64,000 bases of DNA. Origin: Paenibacillus oryzae (GTDB lineage: Bacteria > Bacillota > Bacilli > Paenibacillales > Paenibacillaceae). Of the stretch, positions 42,342-51,597 are shown piece after piece. Within the stretch, counting starts at the first letter, position 1. The number at the start of each line of letters is the position of its first letter. Position numbers and translations under genes: made by a program. Location: positions 62,001 to 126,000 of the forward strand of contig NZ_LYPA01000046.1 of assembly GCF_001675045.1 (NCBI RefSeq), given 5' to 3'. A model generated the notes under the pieces. That model was not told where the DNA came from and made no database searches. It worked only from the letters and a program-made list of their open reading frames with translations.

Positions 42342-43379
42342 ATGAAGGCTGTAAAAAGGAAAGGGCTTGCCCTTGTGGCATTGGCGGTTATGCTGTTTTC
42401 CGCCGCTTGCTCGGGGAACAGCGGGGCAAATCCTCCAGCCAGCAATGGGGGCGGAGCCTCCAGCTCGTCAACGACAGAAACGACAAAAGCGCCGGAGGGC
42501 AAAAAAATAACGCTTGGTTTTTCTCAGGTCGGCGCGGAAAGCGGCTGGCGCACAGCCAATACGCAGTCGATTCAGGATTCGGCGAAGGAAGCCGGCTACG
42601 ACCTGAAGTTTTCCGACGCGCAGCAAAAGCAGGAAAACCAGATTAAAGCCATTCGTACCTTTATTCAGCAAAAGGTAGATGTTATCGCCTTTTCCCCGGT
42701 AGTTGAATCGGGCTGGGACACGGTGCTCAAGGAAGCAAAGGATGCCGGCATTCCGGTCATTCTGACGGACCGCGCCGTTGATTCCACGGATACGTCGCTG
42801 TATGAAACGTTTATCGGCTCCGACTTTGTTGAGGAGGGCCGCCGCGCCGGAACCTGGCTCGTCGAGCAGTTCAAGGACGCAACAGAGGATGTCAACATTG
42901 TGGAGCTGCAGGGCACAACAGGCTCCGCTCCGGCGAACGATCGCAAATCGGGCTTTGACGAAATTATTTCCTCCAACCCCAAATTGAAGGTTATTGCATC
43001 GCAAACGGGAGATTTTACGCGCGCCAAGGGCAAAGAGGTTATGCAGGCGTTTCTGAAGGCAAATCCGGACATCGATGTGTTGTATGCCCATAATGACGAT
43101 ATGGCGCTTGGCGCAATCCAGGCAATCGAGGCAGCTGGCCTCAAGCCTGGAGAGGACATTATCATCATTTCGGTTGACGGCGTCAAAGACGGCTTTATTG
43201 CCGCAAGCGAAGGGAAAATCAACTTTATCGTGGAATGTAATCCGCTTCTTGGTCCTCAGCTGATGGAGGCTGTTCAAGCCGTGGTCGATGGAAAAGAGAT
43301 TGAAAAGCGGATTGTGACTGAGGAAGGCGTATTTACATCGGAGGACGCGAAGCGCGAGCTGCCGAACCGCAAATATTAA
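42342..43379 (+). CDS. ytfQ: YtfQ-like sugar-binding lipoprotein of ABC transporter
   Basis: 345 residues. Lipoprotein signal LALVALAVMLFSAAC. The mature part is strongly like E. coli YtfQ, which binds galactofuranose: ITLGFSQVGAESGWRTANTQS, QQKQENQIKAIRTFIQQKVDVIAFSPVVESGWDTVLKEAKDAGIPVILTDR, GDFTRAKGKEVMQAFLK and VLYAHNDDMALGAIQAIEAAGLKPGEDI. The ATG at 42342 has GGGGAGG at proper distance; an ATG at 42333 is too close to it. First gene of the transport operon. The substrate is inferred only from similarity (galactofuranose or an arabinose-like furanose). Confidence 0.9.
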   Translation: MKAVKRKGLALVALAVMLFSAACSGNSGANPPASNGGGASSSSTTETTKAPEGKKITLGFSQVGAESGWRTANTQSIQDSAKEAGYDLKFSDAQQKQENQIKAIRTFIQQKVDVIAFSPVVESGWDTVLKEAKDAGIPVILTDRAVDSTDTSLYETFIGSDFVEEGRRAGTWLVEQFKDATEDVNIVELQGTTGSAPANDRKSGFDEIISSNPKLKVIASQTGDFTRAKGKEVMQAFLKANPDIDVLYAHNDDMALGAIQAIEAAGLKPGEDIIIISVDGVKDGFIAASEGKINFIVECNPLLGPQLMEAVQAVVDGKEIEKRIVTEEGVFTSEDAKRELPNRKY

Positions 43380-43470
43380 CCCTGAACAGCCGGCTTGCCG
43401 GAAGGGAAAGGAAGCCGTATCCCGGCGTTATGCCGGGACGGCTTTGTTGCAAATAGAGAGGAGCATTCCG

Positions 43471-44988
43471 ATGGAAGAACGCCGGCCGATTCTGCAGATG
43501 AGGCATATTCACAAGCAATTTCCGGGCGTTAAAGCGTTGTCGGACGTACAATTCCGTTTATTTCCCGGCGAGGTCCATGCATTAATGGGGGAAAATGGAG
43601 CGGGCAAATCAACGCTGATCAAGGTGCTGACGGGCGTATACAGCATTGACCGCGGCGAGGTGGAGCTGGAGCAGAAGCGCATCGTCATTCAAGGACCGCA
43701 GGATGCCCAAGCTGCGGGAATCAGTACGGTTTATCAGGAAGTGAATTTATGTCCGAATTTATCCGTAGCGGAAAATATATTCATCGGCAGAGAGCCAATG
43801 CGCTTTGGCCGCATTCAGTGGAAGAAGCTGAACGCCGCAGCCGCAAAGCTGCTGGAGGAACGTATGCATTTAAAAATTGACGTGACGCAGCCGCTTCATG
43901 TGTATCCCATTGCCATCCAGCAATTGGTTGCTATTGCGAGAGCGCTCAACATTTCGGCTAAGGTGCTTATTCTTGACGAGCCAACGTCAAGCCTCGACCG
44001 AGGCGAGGTGCGCCAGCTGTTTGACGTCATGAACAAGCTCAAGAGCGAAGGGCTTGCTATCCTGTTTGTCACGCATTTCCTTAACCAGGTCTATGAAATA
44101 TCCGATCGAATAACCATTCTCCGGGGTGGAGAATTTGTAGGGGAATATGCGGCTTCCGCATTGCCCCGTATAGAGCTGGTCTCCAAAATGATCGGAAAGG
44201 AGCTGAAGCTGCTGGAGGAGCTGCCCAAGCAGCCGGCTGCTGCTGAGAAGAAGGAAAGCGGTATTTTGATGGAAGCCAAATCGCTTGGCAAAAGAGGGGC
44301 GATCGAACCGTTTGACCTCTCCATTCGGCAGGGGGAAATCGTGGGGCTTGCCGGCTTGCTGGGATCAGGCAGAACGGAAGCGGCGAGGCTGCTGTTCGGG
44401 GCCGACGCTCCCGATCAAGGCTCTCTGGTCATTGGAAGGGGAGGCAGCGCGCAGACGCCAAGACGAGCGATCGACAACGGCATCGCCTTTTGCTCCGAGG
44501 ACCGTAAGGGAGAAGGCATTATTGATGACCTGACCATTCGCGAAAATATCGTGCTTGCGCTGCAAGCCTCACAAGGCTGGTTCCGCAGCATATCAAGGAA
44601 GCGGCAGACCGAAATAGCCGGGCAATTTATTGAGGCGTTAAACATCAATCCGCCTAATCCGGACCAGCTGATCAAAAATTTGAGCGGCGGCAACCAGCAG
44701 AAGGTGCTGCTTGCCAGATGGCTGCTGACAGACCCCAAGCTGCTTATTCTGGATGAACCAACCCGCGGCATTGATATCGGGGCGAAGGCGGAAATTCAGA
44801 AGCTGGTCATGTCGTTGTCGCAAAAGGGCGTGTCCGTATTATTTATTTCATCGGAGCTTGAGGAAGTACTGCGGGTTAGCGACCGTATTGTTGTGCTGCG
44901 CGACCGGAGGAAGGTTAAGGAGCTGCAGGGCGATGAGATGAGCGAGCAATCCGTTATGAAGGCGATTGCCGGAGGGGGAGAAGGATGA
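43471..44988 (+). CDS. ytfR: Sugar ABC transporter ATPase (YtfR-like, two nucleotide-binding domains)
   Basis: 505 residues with two ABC domains, typical of monosaccharide (CUT2) importers. Domain 1: Walker A GENGAGKST (about 38-46), degenerate signature YPIAIQQLVAIARAL, Walker B VLILDEPTSSLD. Domain 2: a shortened Walker A region GLLGSGRTEAARLLFG, signature LSGGNQQKVLLARWL, Walker B LLILDEPTRGID. The degenerate first signature is seen also in E. coli YtfR. ATG behind GAGAGGAG. The permease gene overlaps its stop by four bases. Confidence 0.93.
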   Translation: MEERRPILQMRHIHKQFPGVKALSDVQFRLFPGEVHALMGENGAGKSTLIKVLTGVYSIDRGEVELEQKRIVIQGPQDAQAAGISTVYQEVNLCPNLSVAENIFIGREPMRFGRIQWKKLNAAAAKLLEERMHLKIDVTQPLHVYPIAIQQLVAIARALNISAKVLILDEPTSSLDRGEVRQLFDVMNKLKSEGLAILFVTHFLNQVYEISDRITILRGGEFVGEYAASALPRIELVSKMIGKELKLLEELPKQPAAAEKKESGILMEAKSLGKRGAIEPFDLSIRQGEIVGLAGLLGSGRTEAARLLFGADAPDQGSLVIGRGGSAQTPRRAIDNGIAFCSEDRKGEGIIDDLTIRENIVLALQASQGWFRSISRKRQTEIAGQFIEALNINPPNPDQLIKNLSGGNQQKVLLARWLLTDPKLLILDEPTRGIDIGAKAEIQKLVMSLSQKGVSVLFISSELEEVLRVSDRIVVLRDRRKVKELQGDEMSEQSVMKAIAGGGEG

Positions 44989-46010
44989 AGCATCATCTGT
45001 TTTGGCCGGTCACTCTGCTGGCTTTGCTGCTGCTGTTTAATTTGCTGTACGATCCGTCGTTTTTTTCAATCAAAATCAGGGATGGCCGTTTGTACGGCAG
45101 CTTGATCGACATTTTAAACTTTGGAGCGCCGCTTATGCTGGTTGCGATTGGCATGACGCTTGTTATTGCAACAAAAGGCATTGACCTGTCAGTTGGCTCC
45201 ATTGTCGCTATTACAGGGGCGATGGCCTGCATGACCATCAGCAAAGGCACGGACCAGAATAGCTTGGGACTGGTGGCCATGGCTGTAATTATGGCGCTTG
45301 GCCTGTCGCTGCTGCTGGGGCTATGGAACGGCTTTCTTGTTGCCGGCATTGGCATTCAGCCCATTATCGCCACGCTGATTCTGATGGTTGCCGGCCGGGG
45401 CATTGCCCAGCTTATAACAAACGGCCAGATCATTACCTTAAACAGCGGAAACTACAAATACATCGGGGCTGGCGACCTGTTCCGGCTGCCGTTTTCCATT
45501 TTTATCGTTGCCGTTGTGTTTGGGGCTGCGGTTCTCTTGACCCGTCGGACAGCGATCGGCATGTTTATTGAATCGGTCGGGAACAAGCCGGTGGCAAGCC
45601 GTCTTGCGGGCATACGCGCGAAATCGGTCATGATTGCGGCGTATCTTTTCTGCGGTCTCTGCGCCGGCATTGCCGGTCTCATTCTCAGCTCCAACGTTTC
45701 CAGCGCCGACGGCAACAATGCGGGCCTTTGGTACGAGCTTGACGCTATTCTTGCCGTTGTTATAGGAGGAACCTCCTTGAACGGCGGACGCTTTTATCTG
45801 GCAGGCACCGTTATCGGGGCGCTTATTATCCAAACGTTAACGACCACAATTTATGTTATTAATGTTTCGCCGGAAATTACGCTTGTTGTCAAGGCGTTTG
45901 TTGTGCTGGTCGTCTGCCTGATCCAATCCGAATCGTTCCGGCAGGCGATTGTGAGCCGATGGAAAACGCGCCGGTACCCTGCCGAAAAGGAGACGACCCG
46001 CCATGCTTAA
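44985..46010 (+). CDS. ytfT: Sugar ABC transporter permease (YtfT-like)
   Basis: 341 residues and about nine or ten membrane helices of the BPD_transp_2 (RbsC) family, with LVAIGMTLVIATKGIDLSVGSIVAITGA near the start and ELDAILAVVIGGTSLNGGRFYLAGTVIGALIIQTL near the end. Its ATG overlaps the ATPase stop (ATGA), and its end overlaps the next permease by eight bases. Forms a heterodimeric channel with the next gene product. Confidence 0.92.
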   Translation: MKHHLFWPVTLLALLLLFNLLYDPSFFSIKIRDGRLYGSLIDILNFGAPLMLVAIGMTLVIATKGIDLSVGSIVAITGAMACMTISKGTDQNSLGLVAMAVIMALGLSLLLGLWNGFLVAGIGIQPIIATLILMVAGRGIAQLITNGQIITLNSGNYKYIGAGDLFRLPFSIFIVAVVFGAAVLLTRRTAIGMFIESVGNKPVASRLAGIRAKSVMIAAYLFCGLCAGIAGLILSSNVSSADGNNAGLWYELDAILAVVIGGTSLNGGRFYLAGTVIGALIIQTLTTTIYVINVSPEITLVVKAFVVLVVCLIQSESFRQAIVSRWKTRRYPAEKETTRHA

Positions 46011-46989
46011 ACGCCAGCATATGCCTATTTTTGTAACTATCGCTTTGTTTGCTTTTATGTTTATTGCCGGGTCCTTCCGGTATACAGGTTTTTTCTCTGC
46101 CCAGGTGCTGCTCAATTTGTTCATCGACAATGCGTTTCTTTTAATCGTTGCAATAGGAATGACGTTTGTTATTATTTCAGGAGGCATTGATCTTTCGGTT
46201 GGCTCGGTAATTGCGTTAACAACCATGATTTCATCCACGCTGCTGCAGGACGGCTGGTCTCCGGTGTTTGTCATTCCGCTGGTTCTGCTGCTGGGACTGC
46301 TGTTCGGCGGGGCAATGGGGGCCATTATTCATTATTTCAAAATACAGCCGTTTATCGTTACGCTGGCGGGGATGTTCCTTGCAAGAGGACTCTGCTATGT
46401 CATCAGTACAAATACGATTACGATCAATCACGCCTTTTATACGGCTGTTGCCCAAACAAAGGTAACCTTGCCGGGCGGCAATTTCGTTTCCATAAGCGTG
46501 CTAATCGCGCTGCTTGTGTTTGCCGCAGCCTTTTATATGGCGCATTATACCCGTTTTGGCCGCAATACGTATGCGTTGGGCGGGAACGAACAATCCTCGG
46601 TGCTGATGGGTCTGCCTGTTGCTCGGACAAAAATCGGAGTTTATATGTTTAGCGGATTTTGCTCCGCGCTGGCGGGCGTTGTGTTTACCTTCTACATGCT
46701 GTCCGGCTACGGCCTGCATGCCATCGGGATGGAGCTTGACGCAATAGCCGCGGTTGTCATCGGAGGCACTCTGTTGACCGGAGGTTTTGGTTATTTGGCC
46801 GGAACGCTGTTTGGGGTGCTGATTCAAGGCGTTATTCAGACAATTATCAGCTTTGAAGGAACGCTAAGCTCGTGGTGGACGCGCATTGTCATCGGTTTGC
46901 TCCTGTTTTTCTTTATTTTATTGCAGAAGCTGTTCAGCAGCAGAGGGCCGCTTCAAAGAAATATTGCGCTTGATGGGAAGAAGGATTAA
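46003..46989 (+). CDS. yjfF: Sugar ABC transporter permease (YjfF-like)
   Basis: 328 residues, same BPD_transp_2 fold: LLIVAIGMTFVIISGGIDLSVGSVIALTTM, the FKIQPFIVTLAGMFLARGLCYVIS segment, FGRNTYALGGNEQSSVLMGLPV, and ELDAIAAVVIGGTLLTGGFGYLAGTLFGVLIQG. It is closer to YjfF than to YtfT and is the second half of the channel. The next lipoprotein gene follows after 58 bases. Confidence 0.92.
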   Translation: MLKRQHMPIFVTIALFAFMFIAGSFRYTGFFSAQVLLNLFIDNAFLLIVAIGMTFVIISGGIDLSVGSVIALTTMISSTLLQDGWSPVFVIPLVLLLGLLFGGAMGAIIHYFKIQPFIVTLAGMFLARGLCYVISTNTITINHAFYTAVAQTKVTLPGGNFVSISVLIALLVFAAAFYMAHYTRFGRNTYALGGNEQSSVLMGLPVARTKIGVYMFSGFCSALAGVVFTFYMLSGYGLHAIGMELDAIAAVVIGGTLLTGGFGYLAGTLFGVLIQGVIQTIISFEGTLSSWWTRIVIGLLLFFFILLQKLFSSRGPLQRNIALDGKKD

Positions 46990-47047
46990 TCAGGCACGCG
47001 TCGAATTCCCTCTTTTATCCATCTGCTGTTTATTGGGGGGAGGCGCT

Positions 47048-48196
47048 ATGAGGAGCATAAAGGAATGCCAAAAGAAATTCAAAAATGAAAGCAAAAATAA
47101 TGAAAGCAAAAAGCAACGCAAAAAGAAATATGAAGGCATAAAGGTAATAGTAAGCAGGAGCGTTTTTTTTGCGATTCTGATAGTGCTTACCATATCGGGT
47201 ATCATCGGTTGCGAATCGGCTGAACCAACGGGCTCGCAGCCTGCCTTCGAGAAGGAGCAAACGCTTATTTCGGTGAAGGAGCAGGCGGAAGTGGAGGATA
47301 CGCAGCCTATTAAGCATCATATCAGGCTGGGTTTTTCCCAGCTGGGCTCGGAGAGCGATTGGCGGCTCGCCAATACAAATTCAATACGTGAGGCAGCCAG
47401 GGAAGCGGGCATCCAGCTTTTATTTGAAAACGCCGAGCAATCTCAGGAAAAGCAATTTGAAGCCGTGCGTTATTTTATAGAGCAAGGCGTTGATGTCATT
47501 GCGATTGCGCCGGTGGTGGAAACAGGCTGGGAGGCCATCCTGCAGGAGGTGCAAGAGGCTGGTATTCCCGTACTTATTATTGACCGGAAAATGGAGCTGT
47601 CGGACCCGTCGTTGTATGTCACCTTTATCGGCTCTGATTTTTACGAGGAAGGCGTTATGGCAGGCCGGTATTTGCTGGACAAGATGCGGGATCGGCCGGG
47701 AGAAATTACGATTGCCGAGCTGCGTGGAACGGAGGGGGCTTCTCCCTCCATTGACCGTGGCGCAGGCTTTCGGGAGGCGATCCGCGAGCGTGCCGAAATG
47801 ACCATTCTCGCCAGCGAACCGGCGGATTTTACTCAGGCTCGCGGCAAAGAGGTGATGAAATCCTTTCTGGAGGCTCATGGAAGCCGTATTGATGTGTTGT
47901 ATGCGCATAATGACGATATGGCGCTTGGCGCAATCGAAGCGGTGGAGGAGGTAGGGCTGAAGCCGGGCAAGGACATCATCATTATTTCCGTAGACGGCAC
48001 GCGGCAGGCCTTTGAAATGATGGTGCAGGGCAAAATCAATGCGGTTGTGGAATGCAATCCTATGCTGGGGCCTAATGTGATGCAGGCGGTCTTGGAGCTG
48101 ATGGAAGGACGGACGCTGCCGAAGCGCATCATTACGCCGGAGAGAATATATACAGAGGTGACCGCCGAAAGAGAACTTAACAACCGCATCTATTAG
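47048..48196 (+). CDS. Second YtfQ-like sugar-binding lipoprotein with charged N-terminal extension
   Basis: 382 residues. It is a close paralogue of the operon's first gene (FSQLGSESDWRLANTNSIREAAREAGI, IAPVVETGWEAILQEVQEAGIPVLIIDR, DFTQARGKEVMKSFLEAHGSRIDVLYAHNDDMALGAIEAVEEVGLKPGKDI). It begins with about 36 residues very rich in lysine, asparagine and glutamate before the hydrophobic core and lipobox SGIIGC, an odd long n-region. GGGGAGG lies just before the ATG. Two binding proteins for one transporter suggest different sugars, or a role for one in signalling. Confidence 0.85.
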   Translation: MRSIKECQKKFKNESKNNESKKQRKKKYEGIKVIVSRSVFFAILIVLTISGIIGCESAEPTGSQPAFEKEQTLISVKEQAEVEDTQPIKHHIRLGFSQLGSESDWRLANTNSIREAAREAGIQLLFENAEQSQEKQFEAVRYFIEQGVDVIAIAPVVETGWEAILQEVQEAGIPVLIIDRKMELSDPSLYVTFIGSDFYEEGVMAGRYLLDKMRDRPGEITIAELRGTEGASPSIDRGAGFREAIRERAEMTILASEPADFTQARGKEVMKSFLEAHGSRIDVLYAHNDDMALGAIEAVEEVGLKPGKDIIIISVDGTRQAFEMMVQGKINAVVECNPMLGPNVMQAVLELMEGRTLPKRIITPERIYTEVTAERELNNRIY

Positions 48197-48201
48197 AGGA
48201 G

Positions 48202-48368
48202 GTTCAAAAAGTCCGCTTCCCATTACGGGTCATGACTGGCGTCATGGCCGGCGGCGAATATGGCATTCAGCCGAAATCTCCGGTCCTCACGTAGCTTAGA
48301 CTACGCTCCGGTCCTCGATTTCTAGCTTCATGCCATCTTCTTGGTACTGAAAAGCGAACTTTTTGAAC
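48202..48368. repeat. Inverted-repeat unit 1 of tandem array (167 bp)
   Basis: It begins GTTCAAAAAGTCCGCTT and ends AAGCGAACTTTTTGAAC, terminal inverted repeats of 17 bp with one mismatch. The interior has two CCGGTCCTC words and no coding capacity. It follows the second YtfQ-like gene after 5 bases, so it may end that transcript. Confidence 0.85.
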
Positions 48369-48383
48369 TTTCATTTTGGTGAG

Positions 48384-48551
48384 GTTCAAAAAGTCCGCTT
48401 CCCATTACAGAAGCATGACTGGCGTCATGGCCGGCGGCGAATATGGCATTCAGCCGAAATCTCCGGTCCTCACGTAGCTTAGACTACGCTCCGGTCCTCG
48501 ATTTCTAGCTTCATGCCATCTTCTTGGTACTGAAAAGCGAACTTTTTGAAC
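48384..48551. repeat. Inverted-repeat unit 2 of tandem array (168 bp)
   Basis: Nearly identical to unit 1, with a small change after the left end (CATTACAGAAGCATGACTGG). Same 17-bp ends, and the linker to unit 1 is 15 bases. Confidence 0.85.
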
Positions 48552-48569
48552 TTTCATTTTAGAGAGGTT

Positions 48570-48736
48570 GTTCAAAAAGTCCGCTTCCCATTACGGGTCA
48601 TGACTGGCGTCATGGCCGGCGGCGAATATGGCATTCAGCCGAAATCTCCGGTCCTCACGTAGCTTAGACTACGCTCCGGTCCTCGATTTCTAGCTTCATG
48701 CCATCTTCTTGGTACTGAAAAGCGAACTTTTTGAAC
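48570..48736. repeat. Inverted-repeat unit 3 of tandem array (167 bp)
   Basis: Same ends and interior as unit 1. The linker TTTCATTTTAGAGAGGTT before it and before the next two units is the same, giving an exact 185-bp period from here. Confidence 0.85.
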
Positions 48737-48754
48737 TTTCATTTTAGAGAGGTT

Positions 48755-48921
48755 GTTCAAAAAGTCCGCTTCCCATTACGGGTCATGACTGGCGTCATCG
48801 CCGGCGGCGAATATGGCATTCAGCCGAAATCTCCGGTCCTCACGTAGCTTAGACTACGCTCCGGTCCTCGATTTCTAGCTTCATCCCATCTTCTTGGTAC
48901 TGGAAAGCGAACTTTTTGAAC
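48755..48921. repeat. Inverted-repeat unit 4 of tandem array (167 bp)
   Basis: 185 bp from unit 3, with three or four base changes (for instance GTCATCGCC for GTCATGGCC, and TACTGGAAAGCG for TACTGAAAAGCG). Confidence 0.85.
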
Positions 48922-48939
48922 TTTCATTTTAGAGAGGTT

Positions 48940-49106
48940 GTTCAAAAAGTCCGCTTCCCATTACGGGTCATGACTGGCGTCATGGCCGGCGGCGAATATG
49001 GGATTCAACCGAAACTTCCGTTGCTCACTTAGCTCCCACTAAGCTCCGCTACTCAGTTTCTAGTTTCATCCCATCTTCTTGGTACTGGAAAGCGAACTTT
49101 TTGAAC
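48940..49106. repeat. Inverted-repeat unit 5 of tandem array, diverged middle
   Basis: 185 bp from unit 4 with the same ends, but the middle (about 49010-49060) is changed: AACTTCCGTTGCTCACTTAGCTCC and so on replaces the usual interior while the ability to pair is kept (AGCTCCCACTAAGCT). Confidence 0.8.
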
Positions 49107-49121
49107 TTTCATTTAAAGGGG

Positions 49122-49361
49122 GTTCAAAAAGTCTACTTCTCGGAGCATGACTATGAGAGTTTAATAATAAAAACAGGCGGTAGGCCAGAGTGTGAGATGT
49201 TCTGGAGAAGCGAAGCGTTCGCTTGTGCTCCCGGATTTCACCATTTGAAAAGTAGAATCAGGAAATCTGGGAACAATTGCGATCGGAAGAACTTCTCACA
49301 CGGCGGCCCTCTTCGCTGGAATTCTTATTAATATTTCGTCATGGCCGGCGGGGAATAAGGA
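49122..49361. repeat. Degenerate sixth unit interrupted by another element
   Basis: It starts GTTCAAAAAGTCTACTTCTC, and GTCATGGCCGGCGGGGAAT at its far end matches the inner part of the regular units. Between lies an unrelated sequence with a second inverted-repeat element (49190-49301). No right end is left; the kinase gene begins at once. Confidence 0.65.
49190..49301. repeat. 112-bp inverted-repeat element nested in the sixth unit
   Basis: The left end GTGTGAGATGTTCT and the right end AGAACTTCTCACAC are inverted copies with one mismatch, and further inner pairing (CTCCCGGATTT with AAATCTGGGA) extends the hairpin. No ORF; it looks like a small non-autonomous insertion. Confidence 0.6.
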
Positions 49362-49362
49362 G

Positions 49363-51597
49363 TTATCCTGTCTTTAGTGTGACGGTAGCTTTAAACAGAT
49401 CGCCGTCTGTCTCCAATGCAAGGCGGCCGCCATGCAGCTCGATGATTGATTTTGCAATGGCGAGCCCAAGGCCCGAGCCTTCTGTGTGGCGTGAGGTATC
49501 GCCGCGTTTGAAGCGCTCGAATAATTCCTCGGCATTTTCGCCGATTTCATATTTTGACACATTTTTGAAGGAAATGACGACTTCGCGATGCTCCAAAAGC
49601 TGCATGGAGATATAGGCGCGCGTACCCTCTAGCGAATACTTCAGCATATTGCCGATCAGGTTGTCGAAGGCGCGCCATAGCTTTTGACCGTCGATGTACA
49701 GGATCAACGGCTCCTCCGGCAAGCTGATGCGAAATTGAATATCGGAGGCATCCATTATTTCCTTATGCTCTGCTATCGCTTGCTGCATAAGCTGGACGAG
49801 ATCAGATTTCTCCGGGAGCAGCTTAACATTGCCGCTAGTCATTTTGGACACCTCAAATAAATCGTCAATCATCGTTTTTAATCGCTTTGATTTTTGGTTA
49901 ATAATTTCAATGTAGGCGGCGCGCTCCTCGGCCGTTGCTTCCGTTTCCTTCAGTAATCCGGCGTAAGTGATAATGGAGGTTAACGGAGTCCGCAAGTCAT
50001 GGCTGACGTTTGTAATCAGCTCTGTCTTTAGTCTTTCGCTTTTGGCCTGTTCGTTTTGCAGCATGTTGAAGCCTGATCTTAAGGCATTCATATTGGCAGC
50101 CAGAGATGATAATACCCCGGTTCCCGATTGAAGAAGCTCATTTGGCGTTTGGCCGGCGGCCAGCTCGCTTGAGGCACTGGCAATTATGTTGAGACGGCTT
50201 AATTGGCGAGTTAACAGGAAAAATAAGGAGCCGCCGATAACGGCTATAATAGGCACGCAAACCAGGAATGCATCATCGTTAAATTGATAGTATGGGAAAA
50301 AAGCCCATGCTGCGAAAAAGCCAAGTCCAATTAAAAGGAAAAACAGAATAACAAGCTGAGCTCCGGCGCTTTTGTAAATAAAGGAATCCTGTACCGACTT
50401 TATGGCTTTAGCCAAAGCCGTTTTTATACGGAGGAAGCCGCGAACCAATAATGATTGTCTCCATTGACTTCTGAGGCTGCTCCAGCTTCTTAATTCGTTA
50501 ATAAGGAATTGCCCTTGAAGAAGAGCCGCTGCTACGGCAAGCATCGCGAATGCAAACGAAATAAGCAGCGTCGCGTTATAAAGCAAGGAGAACTCAGCTA
50601 GCTCAGAGTAGTAGCTGGCTAAATCGCTCAGCAAACCAATAGCAATCGCCGTCGCTCCAGCTAACAGCACTATTTTTAAATCCAATGGAAGCTTGTGGTG
50701 AAAATCCTTCCATCGGCTGGATTCAGCCCGCACGGATAAAATGCCTTTGTAGCGGGTGAAGCAGCCGGCCATCAGAATGATGCTTGCAAGTCCATAAGCG
50801 AGCAAAATCCACTGCTCCCACTTGTATTTTATAGCTTCCTTCTGCATGGTGCTTCCCTTTGGCACTGAAATCCAGCCTTGATAAGGGAGAGGAGAGCTTT
50901 CAATTAAGTAGCTGCCCTCCAACGAGTAGTGAGGGGAATTAAAAATGTCTATTGTATAGTCTGTCGTATAGAGTTGACTGCCGCCGTACATCGTTTTTTG
51001 TGCGTCTATTTCATTTGCAACATTCAAGTTTGTATGGACCATGCCCATGGAAGGGTTTTGCAGGTAATAACGGAACTGGCTTTTCAAATCATTAAAAAGT
51101 GTCCGGTACATCTCACGCTGTCTGTAGTACTCGTCAATGCGTTGCTCCTTTACTTTGCGGATCAGAGGAATAACAACTTCGTTATCCTGAAATAAGGCCA
51201 TCAACGCTTCAAGCTTGTCCTCCTTCTGCGCTTCGTAATATTTCTTCAGCTTATCATCGCTAGCGCCAGCCGCTTGCTGAATGAGAAATTCATATTCCTC
51301 CGAAATCAAGCTCATCTGCTCCGATAGCGGGGATAACTGATTCCGGTAGTTAACAATATCCTGCTCATCCACGGTTATGAGGGATTTGGCCTTCTCCTCG
51401 GAAATCGAATTAAGCTCGAACAGGTTCAAATAAGAAGCAAATTGCTCAAGCTGCACCTGGAATTTTGACGATTTGAAATAATCGGGATACAGGTAACGGC
51501 TTCCCTGGTTTAGCGACAGCACCAGTCCGTTCAAAGCAAAGGTGACTACTAAGATGTAGATGATAAAAAGAGTGCTATTTTTCCATTTTGTACCCAA
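49363..51597 (-). CDS. Sensor histidine kinase (VanS/OmpR-partner type) with several membrane helices
   Basis: 744 residues. One N-terminal helix (TLFIIYILVVTFALNGLVLSL), a coiled extracytoplasmic stretch of about 200 residues, then some six membrane helices (about 245-470), and the HisKA domain NVSHDLRTPLTSIITYAGLLKE with the phospho-histidine. The HATPase_c has the N box near LWRAFDNLIGNMLKYS and G boxes at GSGLGLAIAKSIIELHGG. The start is TTG at 51597, overlapping the response regulator gene by 23 bases with GGTGTGGGG upstream. Long multi-helix sensors of this style sense membrane or wall stress; signal unknown. Confidence 0.9.
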   Translation of the reverse strand: MGTKWKNSTLFIIYILVVTFALNGLVLSLNQGSRYLYPDYFKSSKFQVQLEQFASYLNLFELNSISEEKAKSLITVDEQDIVNYRNQLSPLSEQMSLISEEYEFLIQQAAGASDDKLKKYYEAQKEDKLEALMALFQDNEVVIPLIRKVKEQRIDEYYRQREMYRTLFNDLKSQFRYYLQNPSMGMVHTNLNVANEIDAQKTMYGGSQLYTTDYTIDIFNSPHYSLEGSYLIESSPLPYQGWISVPKGSTMQKEAIKYKWEQWILLAYGLASIILMAGCFTRYKGILSVRAESSRWKDFHHKLPLDLKIVLLAGATAIAIGLLSDLASYYSELAEFSLLYNATLLISFAFAMLAVAAALLQGQFLINELRSWSSLRSQWRQSLLVRGFLRIKTALAKAIKSVQDSFIYKSAGAQLVILFFLLIGLGFFAAWAFFPYYQFNDDAFLVCVPIIAVIGGSLFFLLTRQLSRLNIIASASSELAAGQTPNELLQSGTGVLSSLAANMNALRSGFNMLQNEQAKSERLKTELITNVSHDLRTPLTSIITYAGLLKETEATAEERAAYIEIINQKSKRLKTMIDDLFEVSKMTSGNVKLLPEKSDLVQLMQQAIAEHKEIMDASDIQFRISLPEEPLILYIDGQKLWRAFDNLIGNMLKYSLEGTRAYISMQLLEHREVVISFKNVSKYEIGENAEELFERFKRGDTSRHTEGSGLGLAIAKSIIELHGGRLALETDGDLFKATVTLKTG

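Noticed and set aside
42468..43277. A 269-residue protein antisense to the ytfQ-like gene
   Set aside because: It lies fully opposite a well-supported gene, has no recognisable domain, and long antisense frames are expected from the codon use here.
48202..49106. Transposase-bearing insertion sequence
   Set aside because: The units have terminal inverted repeats but are only 167 bp and contain no reading frame.
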